Positions 24,313 through 35,379 of a stretch of DNA of 64,000 bases are shown in pieces. Position numbers and translations under genes: made by a program. The DNA is from Gremmenia infestans (lineage: Eukaryota; Ascomycota; Leotiomycetes; Helotiales; Hamatocanthoscyphaceae), in contig JAFEVB010000029.1 of assembly GCA_032629725.1 (NCBI GenBank), forward strand, positions 1 to 64,000. Reading direction: 5' to 3'. Position 1 is the stretch's first letter. Every line of letters begins with the position of its first letter. The notes below the pieces were generated by a model, which was given only the letters and a program-made list of their open reading frames with translations, ran no database searches and had not been told where the DNA came from.

Positions 24313-26771
24313 ATGCGTTTTGGGAGGAAGTTGCGGAACTCGGTCTACGAGCCATGGAAGGATAACTATATGAACTATTCCGAGCTCAAGGTAGGCAATT
24401 CTGGATATCGTCCGGAGAATTATGGACTGGTCCGCTAATACATTATTTTCAAGAAACTTCTGCGCGACGACGAAGATGACCCCAGATGGACCGAGGATGA
24501 TGAGAACAAGTTCTCAGACAGATTGGTGAACATCGAGTTGGAGAAAGTCGCTTCCTTCCAATCGTCCGCCTTTAAGAGCTTGGAAGATCGAGCAAACAGG
24601 GCCGGTGAGAAGCTGCGAGAGCTGGCTCCAGAAGATGGAACACTTAAAGGAACCATCACAGTCAGCAGGTTCAAGGAAATCGAAGACGAGTTGGACGCCA
24701 TTATCAACGAGACCAAGGAATTGAAGAAGTATAGCAATATCAATTATACTGGCTTCCTCAAAATCGTCAAGAAACATGATCGCAAGCGGGGAAACAACTA
24801 CAAGATTAGACCTATGATGCAGCAGCGCCTATCAAGCAGGCCCTTTAATTCTGAGCAGGGCTATGCCCCATTGCTCAACAGATTATCAACGATGTACTAT
24901 GTGGTCCGCCAGCAGTTGGATGAGTCTTCCGACCAAGCAATTCCACCGGCCGATGCTCAATCACAGACGCAGAATGGCGAGAAGCACATGGCTTACAAAT
25001 GTTAGTATCTAAACCCCCCAGATGTGTGAGACTTTCTGACAGGAAAATCAGTCTGGGTGCATATGGATAATCTTCTTGAAGTGAGGACGTTCATCCTCCG
25101 TCGACTTCCTGTGCTCGTCTACAGCGAACTGGCCTCCCAGGGCCTTGATGCTCAAGGCGACCCAACGCTCAATACTCTGTACTTTGATAGCCCTGAATTT
25201 ACCCTGTATAATCAGAAAGTTGAGCAAAAGGTAGACACGTCATCGATTCGCATCCGGTGGGCTGGCCAATTGAAGTCGGACCCAGAACTTGTAATTGAGC
25301 AGAAAATCACACATGAGAATGGCAGCAGCGAAGAAAAGCGGTTTAACATTAAGGAGAAGTACATCCAGACGTTCATTAAGGGCGAGTATAAGATGGAAAA
25401 GAGCGTGCAGAAAATGGAACGGCAAGGCCAACCACAAGCCAGAATCGACGATTTCAAGAGCGCTGTCAGCAGCATTCAGAAGTGTATCCTCGAGAACGAT
25501 TTGCAACCAGTTTTACGAGCCAATTATACCCGCACGGCTTTTCAGAAACCCCGGGACGACAAAGTTAGAGTATCTATCGACACACATCTTGCGTTTATCC
25601 GGGAAGACTCGATAGATCCAGATCGGCCATGTAGAAATCCCGAGGCATGGCATCGACTTGACATTGATAATGGCCCCATGGAATACCCGTTTCCTAACAT
25701 TAATCAAGGAGAAATCTCCCGGTTTCCATATGCCATTCTAGAGATCAAAGTCAAGGAATTTGACGGGAAGAAACATCCTCAATGGGTTGAAGATCTGATG
25801 GCATCCCATCTTGTGCACAAATCGCCCCACTTCTCAAAATTTGCCCATGGAGTTGCTACGCTATTTGAAGATAATGTGAATAATCTTCCTTTCTGGCTCA
25901 GTGAGGTTGAGACGGACATTCGCAAGGACCCGCAAACCGCCTTTGACGAGGAGGAAGAAAGAAAGGCCAGGAAAGCGGAGGACCAACTCGTTGTTGGAAG
26001 CTTCCTCGGGACGTCCAAGGCAAGCCCGAGTTTTCAACCAGCTGTCAGCTCGCCATTGAGCAAGTCATACATGAATGATGTCGGTGAGAGAATAGGCCGA
26101 CGTTCTAATCTCAGTGGGAAAGACAATTCTCAAGGCACGGATAACTCGCGAGATCCTGGTGAAGAATCCAGTTCTCGCGGTGGCTATGGTACACTTTCTT
26201 CCGTCTTTCCATCGTTCTCGCTTTCGAGATATGCTCAGTCACGCAGGGAGAAGAACACCCCACTACCTCCAGGGGTAACCGAGCCAACACAACTTATTAA
26301 GGATTCTGGAGAATTAAAGGTCGAGCCAAAGGTGTGGCTGGCAAACGAGCGTACATACCTCAAGTGGCAACATATCTGTTTCTTGCTTGGCGGGTTTGCC
26401 ATCACCCTTTACAATTCTGCTGGCGACGACAATCTTCGATTGGGCATGGGGATTGCGTACCTCGCAGTTGCTTTCTTTGCCGGTGCTTGGGGCTATTATA
26501 TGCACCGTACGAGACGAGAAATGATTGTTGCAAGGAGCGGGAAGGATTTTGATAACATGATTGGACCTATGCTTGTGAGCTTTGCGTTGATGGTCGCTCT
26601 GATTTTGAATTTCGTCTTCAAGGTAAGAACTCCCTAACAATTACCTGTATTTTCCAGTGATGGCTAACAGAGTGGTAGTACCGGGCAGCAATTCAGAAGC
26701 TAAACGGGTCTGACGGTGCGAACTCGACGATCTTCGCAGGCAAGTTGGAGCCGAAAATTGAGTTAATGTGA
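24313..26771 (+). CDS. VTC2: Vacuolar transporter chaperone, VTC2/VTC3 type (SPX-TTM-membrane protein)
   Basis: Exons 24313-24390, 24454-25000, 25052-26622 and 26679-26771 give 762 residues. Residues 1-170 are an SPX domain, which senses inositol pyrophosphates: it starts MRFGRKLRNSVYEPWKDNY and has the conserved LNYTGF-like NYTGFLKIVKKHD. Residues 209-510 are the polyphosphate-polymerase-like tunnel domain (FWVHMDNLLEV; RIRW near 275). Three membrane segments lie near 647, 672 and 713, after the signature PKVWLANERTYLKW (from 634). The sequence follows yeast Vtc2/Vtc3 rather than Vtc4 in the N-terminus, in TLYFDSPEFTLYNQK and in LPPGVTEPTQLIK. This makes it the accessory subunit of the vacuolar polyphosphate complex rather than the catalytic one. 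Vtc2 versus Vtc3 cannot be separated here. Confidence 0.87.
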
Positions 26772-27381
26772 TGTAATCGATACAACGGACATAGAAGGTC
26801 TTTTGGAGTTCCAGATAGAGGAGGGGTTATAGGAAATATAAAAGACAGGAAGGTCTGTCTACACATGTATTATATCAAGTATCAGCTAGCGGGCTGTTAT
26901 TGTACATGAGCTCTTGTCTTGTCTTGTCTAGTCTGAGTACTCGGAGTAGCAATCAAATAATCCTCTGACTACCGATCACCAGTCCCTTATCCTACCTTGG
27001 GTAAGGATTGCATGTCATGCATGTGCTGTGATGCGCACGTGTCACCAGCAAGGCTGAAGACATTGACACTTCACTTAAATTGGCATTGCATTCGTTATTG
27101 AACAGAGCTCCATACTATCTCTCACTCTTCTCCCTCGTCCACCCGGAGGAGATCATGGTCATTAACGGTGGCATTGCCATAGTCATTATTCTTTCCCATG
27201 TCCACCTATGTGAAGTAAATGAATGGCAGTTGCGCCTCTGAGACAAACCCCAACTCACTCAGCCTCGCAAAGGAACGCGACAACCCCGCCACACGACACC
27301 TGCACAACAACAACAATAACAACAACAATAACAACAACAACGACAACTTCCGGAGCTACAATATGAAGCTGATTTGCAAGA
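26772..27381. other. Intergenic: VTC2/3 to the uncharacterised gene
   Basis: About 600 bases. It includes a CACGTG at 27036-27041 in the context GCGCACGTGT and a CAA/AAT-rich tract (27304-27345) just before the next gene. No coding frame is supported. Confidence 0.45.
27036..27041. promoter_or_regulatory. CACGTG site upstream of the uncharacterised gene
   Basis: An E-box core 341 bases before the ATG at 27382. It shares the 9-mer GCGCACGTG with the site upstream of VTC2/3. Function is inferred only. Confidence 0.3.
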
Positions 27382-27389
27382 ATGAGTGA
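27363..27389 (+). promoter_or_regulatory. Overlapping upstream ORF of the uncharacterised gene
   Basis: ATG at 27363 opens an eight-codon frame (MKLICKNE) ending in TGA at 27387-27389. The start codon of the downstream protein (27382-27384) lies inside it in another frame. Its length matches that of the uORF before the cyclin gene. Confidence 0.45.
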
Positions 27390-29952
27390 CGCCAAAAGAA
27401 AGATCCTGGATCTCTTCAGGACCCGTAGCTCCCCAGGCTCCTCAGACCGGACTTCCAAGGACTCCAAAGGTGTATGTACAAAGTCCTACATTACTGTACA
27501 GTGTCTGAGCTTTCCTTCTAAACTGATGCTCGCCAGCACGACAGAGACCGCAAGTCCCGACGCCCATCTGCTACCCAACCTCAGCGGAGCCGTCGACCGC
27601 GATCTCAAGGAACGCCTTCTTCGCCTGTCGCAAAACCAGCTGTGAGGGAATCGGCTGCCAGTCATGTCTCTACCTCTCCCCATCACCTCCCTGCGCTAAC
27701 GGAGTGGCCGCCTGAGGGCTTCACAAGAGATGGGAGTCTCACCCAGGGAAAGGCGATGGAACTTATTGCCTCCGGCACACCGGTTTTCAAAGGGTCGCGA
27801 CGCCCGGTCCCCAACTTCCCCGATGCATATCACCTATATGCGACTTGTGGGGGGAATGCCGAAAGTGACAGTGCCATACCTTTCAATGCTGCCTTTACTG
27901 CTTGCTCATTTCGGCCTCAAGATCCAGGGCCTGCACAGCATCCATGGGAAACTCTGGAGCAGCCCAGCATGGCGTTTTGCTACGGAACTCGGCCTGGTAC
28001 AATTACCTTGAATCATTGGGCGAGTACGTTTGGGAAGCCGAATCTAGACATAGAGCTTGTAGAGCCCGATATAAAACCAAGGGAGGTGGAGCTTTCGACC
28101 ATCTTGGAACGCTTGATCTATCTAGAGGGGGGCTTTGAAGAGGACTACGAGGATCTGATGTACAAGAATCTCTACAAGAACTTCCTCAGGGACCCCGATA
28201 AGTCCCGCAATCCACATAGGGGCATGGAACAACAGATAGCAGACCTAATCGTCGTCTTGACTCGGAGACAATGGATCGACTTCAGCCTCCCGGGGAACCA
28301 GGTTGTAGCCAAGTTCTTCGCCAATGCTACTTATACCGATAATGGGGGATATAAGACATTCTTCCATCAACTACTCCTCAGCTTAGAGCTGGACTTTCGG
28401 ATTCACTCAAAACGTCATGCTGAATGGGCAAAGGAGAAACTACTTTCTCAGCTACCGCCCTGCATTGCTTGGGACTTAGCTCTCGCTAGGAAGTGGCGCG
28501 AATGTATGAGCGTTGAGAAATTCAATATTGGCAGTGATCCTGAACAGAGTAGGTCTCGCACATAGTATAAATCCCCCCAAGCTTATGTCATCTATAGTAA
28601 GATTTCATCTCAAGGTCAAGAAGTCGCAAGTCAAGGCCCTGAGGAGGTTCGCGAGAGGAATGAAATGGCCAAATCTTGCCAAGGTCGACAATGTTCTTAA
28701 AGAAAGGGACCCTGATGCCAAAGCGTTGGAAGACCGAAGCTCGGACGCAATGTCCTACTTCACAGGAATGATTCTACCTGGACCGACAACTCCTTGGCTA
28801 ATCATGAATACCCTGGTTGATTGTGATGATGATGTTGGGCCGAATTCTCTGGCTGCTCTAACACATGTAAGTTTTGACCTATTCCCTTCCGCCGTTGCCA
28901 TACTCAGGTCAGAACAAGTTGCTCTGGAGCCTTGATGATATATCATTGTCCCTCCGTTCCTCTGCAGCGCTTTTATATCCAGAACGTTTTCAATTTTTAC
29001 GATCAAGGATGTGGACTAATACCTAATGTTCTAGATACACCCAAACACTGGATTCCAATACAAAGGTACAACTTACTGGTCAAGTACATCCATAGTAGGC
29101 AAAGTTTTAGCCCCAGAATGCCAAGAAATCGGCGGCTGGGTGGGACCAGCAAGGCCCGCACCAGACCTGTCTCGCATGCAAGTTGCACGAATCCGTCAAC
29201 GGCGTCCGAAACAAGTCCTCAATCCCAGCGATGTAGAGAGTATGATGGAACGCTCCGACCCCCTCGGCCCTCCGTCAGAAAGCTATCCTATCTCCGAATA
29301 CCAGCTCCTCCACCCAGAGGCCGAGGACTTCCTAAACACAGTCCGCATCGAGAAACTCGCTCTCAAACCCGCGCCATCCTCTTCCGATACCCAGGTCAAA
29401 ATCCCAACCTACGATGCAGCCGTGCAATTTGCGATCGATGGCCGTTCTTGGCCTCTACGCCTTTCATACGACGTCTCCTTCATTTCTGCATGTCCCTGTT
29501 CTCGCGGCCCACACCCGCTGTTCTTCGACTACATATACAAAGCGGTGAAAGTGGAAGAGATACTCACGATTAAGCATTGGGGAGAGCCAGATGCGAATGC
29601 GAGCATTAGAGCTACCTCTAGCACGGGGGCTGCGACACCCTCTACGTCGGGGCTGGGGAAAGAGGCGCAAGATGAAGATAATGAAAGTGAGAAGGTGTTA
29701 ATCGTGGAGGCATTTGGCGTTAGTGATAATGAGGTGTTGGCGAGGGCTTGGTGCTCGCATTGGGGGTTAAGTGCTGTTGTCGCTGATATTGAGAAGACTT
29801 GGTAAATCCCCTTTCCCCATGCTGTCTTTGATTTGCCTCTTACTGATCTGGGTTTTCTCTTCAGCATGGCATGTGCAATTCGGGAAGCATATGCCGCGTG
29901 CGTCAACGTGGCCATTCTCGTAGATGGCGTTCGTGAAGCTGAAGACTTATGA
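27382..29952 (+). CDS. Uncharacterised 741-residue fungal protein
   Basis: I do not recognise a family. My five-exon model, 27382-27471, 27537-28548, 28598-28866, 29035-29801 and 29865-29952, keeps phase throughout and gives 741 residues. The first 60 residues are basic and Ser-rich (MSDAKRKILDLFRTRSS). A globular region follows with TEWPPEGFTRDGSLTQGKA, many Trp/Phe/Tyr residues and an acidic helix near residue 200. A compact motif, HPNTGFQYKGTTYWSS then GWVGPARPAPDL, spans the start of exon 4. The C-terminus (AFGVSDNEVLARAWCSHWG) looks well folded. No signal peptide or membrane segment is seen. The exon 3-4 intron is long (168 nt); its acceptor was chosen because it restores the motif-rich frame. 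A 27-nt uORF overlaps the start. Confidence 0.62.
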
Positions 29953-30527
29953 ATGAATGAATGGGCACGTGAATGGGCAGCGAGCGGGAAAGGGAAATGG
30001 AAAGGGGTTACCTCGCCTAATGAGTTATGACACCATGATGCGATCAATGATTTTGTGGTCCAAGGATCGCCGATGTTTAAGGCTTGATTACATTATACGT
30101 GCACAGCTGGAGGCTGAAAGGGATATGTGGCATTGGATTGGGAAGGGGCCGGAGGCGTAGATAGCTGCTTTCTTCGTCGAAACTAGGCATCGGGAGTCAT
30201 TATCGCTGATCACATAAACGCTGAATCCAAATATTTTCAAAAGTCATACTCCCAACGCGGAGCTCATGCTAGTTAACTGTAATTTGGTTCATTCATCATA
30301 ATCTTATTCTCATTTCCATGGTGTCATCTAAACCGGTCCCATTCCATTCCATTTCCCCATATGTTAAGTCAATCCTGTTTGTTCTGCGCCGCGCTATGCA
30401 AGAAAATCAGTTGTCGTTTCTTGCATCATGCGTAATCTGTACATGAAAGTTTATTTTCGTAACCACGCGTTATGCTTATGCTCCACCTTGATGCTTGCCC
30501 ATGACACCAAGTCATGCGCCTCCTCAT
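29953..30527. other. Convergent intergenic region before the phosphatase gene
   Basis: About 575 bases between the stop codons of two convergent genes. It contains no supported coding frame, repeat or RNA gene. Confidence 0.4.
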
Positions 30528-33295
30528 CTAGCCACCTCGAGAAGTCCTACCAACGGCGCTACCATGGCTGCCACTTCGATCTCTGCCAGATCTGATTGTT
30601 CCGATGCTTTGCTGGGTAATCCATTCTAGCAGAGTCTCGTAGCACAATACATACTGCCTCAGACTCTGTACCATGCTGAGTCTTTGACCCCTGAAGTCCT
30701 CCACCGTCTTCTCAATAAGATCTAAATCCGGATCGAATATCCAATCCTCGTCGAGCGCAGCATTTTTTCCCTTGCCCATATAATCACCACTATTCGAAGC
30801 GGGTGTGATCTCCATTGGCTCAATTCCACACTTGCTTTCATTGCGCTGTCGTTTTAGCATATCGATCACGGAATCAACTGTACAGAAGGTACCCGTGCGG
30901 CCACACCCTGCACTGCAGTGTACCAGCACCGGCCGAGGAGATAAGTCCAATTCCGGTTCATTAGAGCGAGTTGCCTGGCTGGGGGACGAGGAAGACCGCT
31001 GTATTGAATTGCTCAGTTCGACGAGGGAAAGTATTTGATTCGGGTTCGCAGGAGCTCCGAAGTCCGGCCAAGAAGAGTAGTGAACCTGAGTTATTTCCCG
31101 TATGGGAGAGAAAGGATGAGCGGAGTGCGTGAGAGTGAACTTTCGTAGGATAGCATGCGGTTGCTCGGGTGACTGAGGTCTGGGTGCACTTTCAGTGGTA
31201 GTATTGGCTCTCCTTCGGCCAGAATCGTTGCCATCTCTTGATGATGAACGGTGGTGGTGGTTCCTCGGACCCAATGAAATTTTCTTTTCCGAAATTTTTG
31301 TGAGCTTTAATTGATCATACTCTTGACTTGACCAGTATGGATCACACTTTAATTGACCACCCTCTTTCTCGGCCGTTAACATTACAATTACTCGAACGTC
31401 TTGATCCCAGACAACACTCCAGAAGTCCTGCAAGTCTGTTAACTAGTGGATCAGTATGTATCTTCAGAACTACTGACCCCAAAGGTAGTCGGGAGCGGAC
31501 CCTGCGACGCAATATACCGCTTATTGCTTCGCGATGCCTTCACATGACTTGCATTGACATAGTCGCAAGCGCCCGTGGGACGACCTTGGAGTCTGACCCT
31601 GGCGTGCTCAAATGGCCATATGTTATTATACCTGTTCTTGCCTCCCTTCTCGATACCAGCAATCTGGATATGTTTGGCATCTGTAGCCGGAGTTCCATAT
31701 GAGACATCCGAGGAAAGGGCCTTCTTCATTCTGGACTGCTCAGCAAGCTCCAGGTTTAAGAACTTGTCTGCCACTCGTTTCCCATGATCTTCTTGGGCGG
31801 CCGCTTTAGATAGCCAGGTTGGAAGACATCTTTGAATATCTTGATTCAGGTCCTCTGGCAACATGATATCCATCTGGCCTACACCCCCAATCAAGTCCTG
31901 ATTCTGTCTGATGTTGCTGAAGAATGGATTCGCGGGCTCGTTTGTGGCAGGCATCGCACAACCCCCAGCAACCCGTGCAACTCCAGGAGCCGAAGTCCCT
32001 AAAGATAAATTGATCTTCGAGGGTTGAAGCGCCTGGGTTGACCGATTATCAATGAGCTCCGGGAAAATTGTGGAGAATTCAGCGAATCCACCTCTCAAGA
32101 TATAGCTAGAACCCTTCCAACCCTCATTGGCAAACTTCTTTAAAGTATTCACTGCTGAAAGGGCATCTTTTTTGTCGGTTGAGTACGCATCATAGACCAC
32201 GATGTATTGAGCAGACCTCCACGCAGCAAATCTTGCTTTCTCGCCGTCATTGGCAAAGGTCTCTTGAAGCTTCTGCAAGGTAAATGACGGCCGTTTCAGC
32301 AAAGTGGTAGGGATGCAGAGATTCAAAGCTCCCTTTAGGCGGGATGTTGAGAACTGAGGGAACACGCGCAGATCCAACAGTAAGAACTGACTTGAAGGAA
32401 GTCGATCCAAGATATCTCGTAACTTGGCCGGCGAGATCATTGCAGGCCCTTCTTCCAAGGAAGAAGGAAGGGTTTCTGCGCGCTGATGCTCCCCACGCTG
32501 CTGTAGTTGCACGCGTGGCGAAGGAGGATCAAGTCTATACTGAGGTAACGAAAGACGGGGATGTCGATCATCGAGATTTGAAAGAGCGCTACGCTGGGTT
32601 GAAGGATGCAGAGAACTTATATTAGCAGGAGATTCCTGACGGGGAATATCAAAAAATGAAGGCGCTTCTAAAGGCGATGTTTCAGGATTTCGCTGGAGGT
32701 CTTGGGAAGTGGCAGGTATAGGATCGGGTCCTCGATCAAGATCCATTGGGTCAGGTGTAGCATTGCGGCCAACTGATCGAGCTATGGGTGAAAGATATTG
32801 TTCTGAATCCGGGCGTGTATGTTTCCGGTCGAGTCTCGGACGCGTATGGTCTCCCGGAGTAGCGGCGAAATGAGATAGGTTTCCATGGCCAAGATTGAAG
32901 GCATTGCCCTCCTCAGTCCGCCTTCTGAACAGTTCAAAATCTGGATGTGTCTCTAGCGATATGCGCTTTGGGGAGGCGCCTCCGAAAGAGGCTATGGACG
33001 AGGTAGGAGGACTCCAATTATCTTTCGGGCCCACAGCTGAATCTCGAGCATTAGTCGTAGGATCAACGACCAAGCCGAAGTAGTTGGGACTGGGTGTTCG
33101 TGCTTCGACTTGGATTCCTGGCGATCGCAATGATGAGGGAGGAGGAAGGGCCTGTCCAACTGAATGGGGCACTCGCGAAGTGGGACTCAGGGGAGTTGTC
33201 GAGGGATTTGCAGAGGTTCGATGGGAGTGCGAGTGAGAGTGCGAGTGCGAGTGGGAAGACCGAGGAGTCGGCCTTGTTGCAGTCTTTGTAACCAT
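30528..33295 (-). CDS. Rhodanese-like plus protein tyrosine phosphatase (PTP2/PTP3/Pyp1 type)
   Basis: Exons 33295-31478 and 31427-30528 with a 50-nt intron give 905 residues. Residues 1-285 are Ser/Pro-rich and begin with a His-Ser repeat. Residues 288-412 form a rhodanese/CDC25-like domain (FLLLDLRVFPQFSTSRLKGA). Asp369 stands in YIVVYDAYS, where active rhodaneses carry a catalytic Cys, so the domain should be non-catalytic. The PTP domain has the substrate loop region DYVNAS, the WPD loop (WPDFGAP, Asp728), the P-loop HCSAGCGRTG with Cys777, and a Q-loop (RGQRLSMVQSLRQYV). In yeasts this architecture dephosphorylates MAP kinases such as Hog1/Sty1, using the rhodanese-like region to dock. 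The join PTTFG-DFWSVVWDQ supports the splice. Confidence 0.88.
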
Positions 33296-33620
33296 TGTGA
33301 GGTTGTAAGCTTTGTTGTTCCGTGGCGGGGGAGTTGTTCAAAAGGGTCGTGAGGATGGTATCATCTTTGAGGATGCATATTGGTGTTGTGGTTACGACTG
33401 CGATGAAATTGGAGGGAGGAGGAGGAGGAAGTTATGTGTGCGATTGCGGACAAGTGTAGATGTAGATGTAGAGGTAGAGGTAGAGGTAGAGGTGAAGGTG
33501 GGCACAAGACAGGTACAGGAACAAGAAGGAAGGCGGGCGGTGGGAGAAGGGCTTGATGACGATGTGAGGCGTAGGCGTACGAAGTAGACCGAGTTGTCAA
33601 ACAAGGGAGGTACCTCCGTA

Positions 33621-33675
33621 GGGTAGGGTAGGGTAGGGTAGGGTACGGTAGGGTAGGGTAGGGTAGGGTAGGGTA
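33621..33675. repeat. Pentamer array (GGGTA)11
   Basis: Eleven tandem GGGTA units, one of them CGGTA, starting 326 bases before the phosphatase ATG. It is read as TACCC in the direction of the gene. A second, irregular array of the same unit is at 52456-52492. Confidence 0.92.
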
Positions 33676-33885
33676 GGGCAAAGGCGAGACCAGGCAAGGC
33701 AATAGCTACCGGTCAAAATAAGAGGAGAGGAGGGGGAGGAACGGAAGATAAATCCGTACCATAGAAGACGGTTGGTTGATGGAGGATCGGGGATAGAGAG
33801 GATAGAGAGGATAGAAGATGGAATAGTGATCTGAAAGATGGCTTTTAATTTCTTCACCATAAGTAATATTTATGTGGATAACCAT

Positions 33886-33887
33886 AT

Positions 33888-33919
<32 letters not shown>

Positions 33920-33924
33920 TATAT
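33886..33924. repeat. AT dinucleotide microsatellite
   Basis: Nearly pure alternating AT for about 39 bases, with one C interruption. Confidence 0.9.
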
Positions 33925-35379
33925 AATCCCCTGAGAGTCCTGGTATGGTAGACCTGTTTACCTTAGCTGAGTAATAGGAAGCTGGATAGATCATCGTGAT
34001 CCGTACCAATACACACCGCTTCCGTCAGTTACCGTAACACAACTTATCAAGAGATTCATCGTCATCCCCGCCTGATTATATTACATACACTATATACACA
34101 TTCAATGCATTATTGACGACAAGATTAGTCAAATATATACTATCACTCTATCCTCTTTAAAGCCTTTCATTACCTTGGCTTGGGTATTGATAACTAAAGC
34201 CGATCCTGAAGTGCTTACCTCTTGCTATTATACTACATCACATTGTCTTAGATACCGCTGTGCGCATTGCGGCGACTTGCTACGACAAACATACGATTAT
34301 AAAGCAATACCCCTGCCATTTTGCCATTACATGCATGGCATGGCATGGCATGGCTAGACAAAACGTCATCGAACATGAAAACCTTGCGAGTCATTCATCA
34401 TCACGTGCCATACATGTCACATGCTCTCAGACAAAGGGGCAAAATGACGATGTTGACCGTGTCTAAATATAGACATCTATAAAGTATATTACATATTCAT
34501 ATTCGTACCCGAGGTATTTACTTATGTACCTTAAGAGATTACCTAAACATTGATCATCTGACTTGCCTCACCCCCATTGTCTCGGCTCGGATCGGAACAT
34601 TTTCATGCCCTGCCTGTCTGTACCTGTCTCGGCCTACCTTATGCCGGTACTACTTTAACTTGAAGTGCTTTTGGCCGAACCCCACCCCTCACCTTGTTCT
34701 ACGCGACCTGCTTTCCATCCTTCCTACCCTACCTCCGTAAGCAATTCCTTCACCATTCATTACCTGGTAGGCTTTCTTTCTTTGCTATTTTCTAATACCT
34801 GATATCGCCTATAGACAGTGTAAGATGAGACTGCAGAAAGCAAAGGCGGCCAGCCACGTCGCCCGTCGCCATGTCAAGTACTTTACTGTCTGTACATTAT
34901 ACGAGTATCCCATTCTTCTTGTCAGCATCTAAGACTCTTATCTATAGATCTAGGAAGCACTAGGTACCCTCTGCATACTGCCCAGAGGGATATCTACCTA
35001 GGTATCCCCATTTCTTGGCCCCTACCTTTGCATGTTACGTTACTATTGGCGGCCATGGTCTGCCGTCAGGGGATCGACAACCTTACAGCTCCTTAGATAA
35101 GGTTCTGTAGGCTCGAGGCGAGATACGACACCATGTCAAAGACTCGGTATCGCCTCTAATTAGAGCTCTAAGTGGGCCGGGTAAACGAACGGTTTCTACT
35201 GTAGTACGGTATCATCAATTGTACATTAGAGTTTCAATCTTCCTTTATATCTTCGTCTGCTGTCTTGTGAATACCCCCTTTAAACTTTACTTGCATACAT
35301 ATCTATTTTTACCGGGACTTAATTACCGTATACCTTGATCGAAACCCCCACGACGGTCAGCAAGATCACAGTAGACGAT

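Larger units (their letters stand above)
33296..35379. other. 2.1 kb intergenic region rich in simple repeats
   Basis: Divergent promoter region between the phosphatase and the MFS transporter. It contains GTAGAG-like repeats (33456-33492), the GGGTA array (33621-33675), an AT dinucleotide run (33886-33924), a GGCAT tandem (about 34334-34352), a CACGTG near 34404 and a TACCTAGGTA palindrome (34995-35004). I find no supported gene. Confidence 0.5.

Noticed and set aside
24313..26771. VTC4, the catalytic polyphosphate polymerase
   Set aside because: N-terminus, tunnel-domain wording and the linker before the membrane segments follow Vtc2/Vtc3 instead.
33164..33352. An Arg-Val repeat frame on the plus strand over the phosphatase 5' end
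   Set aside because: It is the complement of the His-Ser repeat of the phosphatase, which is the conserved reading.
33621..33675. An internal telomere remnant
   Set aside because: The unit is GGGTA, not the TTAGGG repeat usual in filamentous fungi, and it lies among ordinary housekeeping genes.
35335..35379. A longer MFS protein starting at a TTG at 35335
   Set aside because: Non-ATG start with no supporting conservation; the ATG at 35380 is the first in frame.
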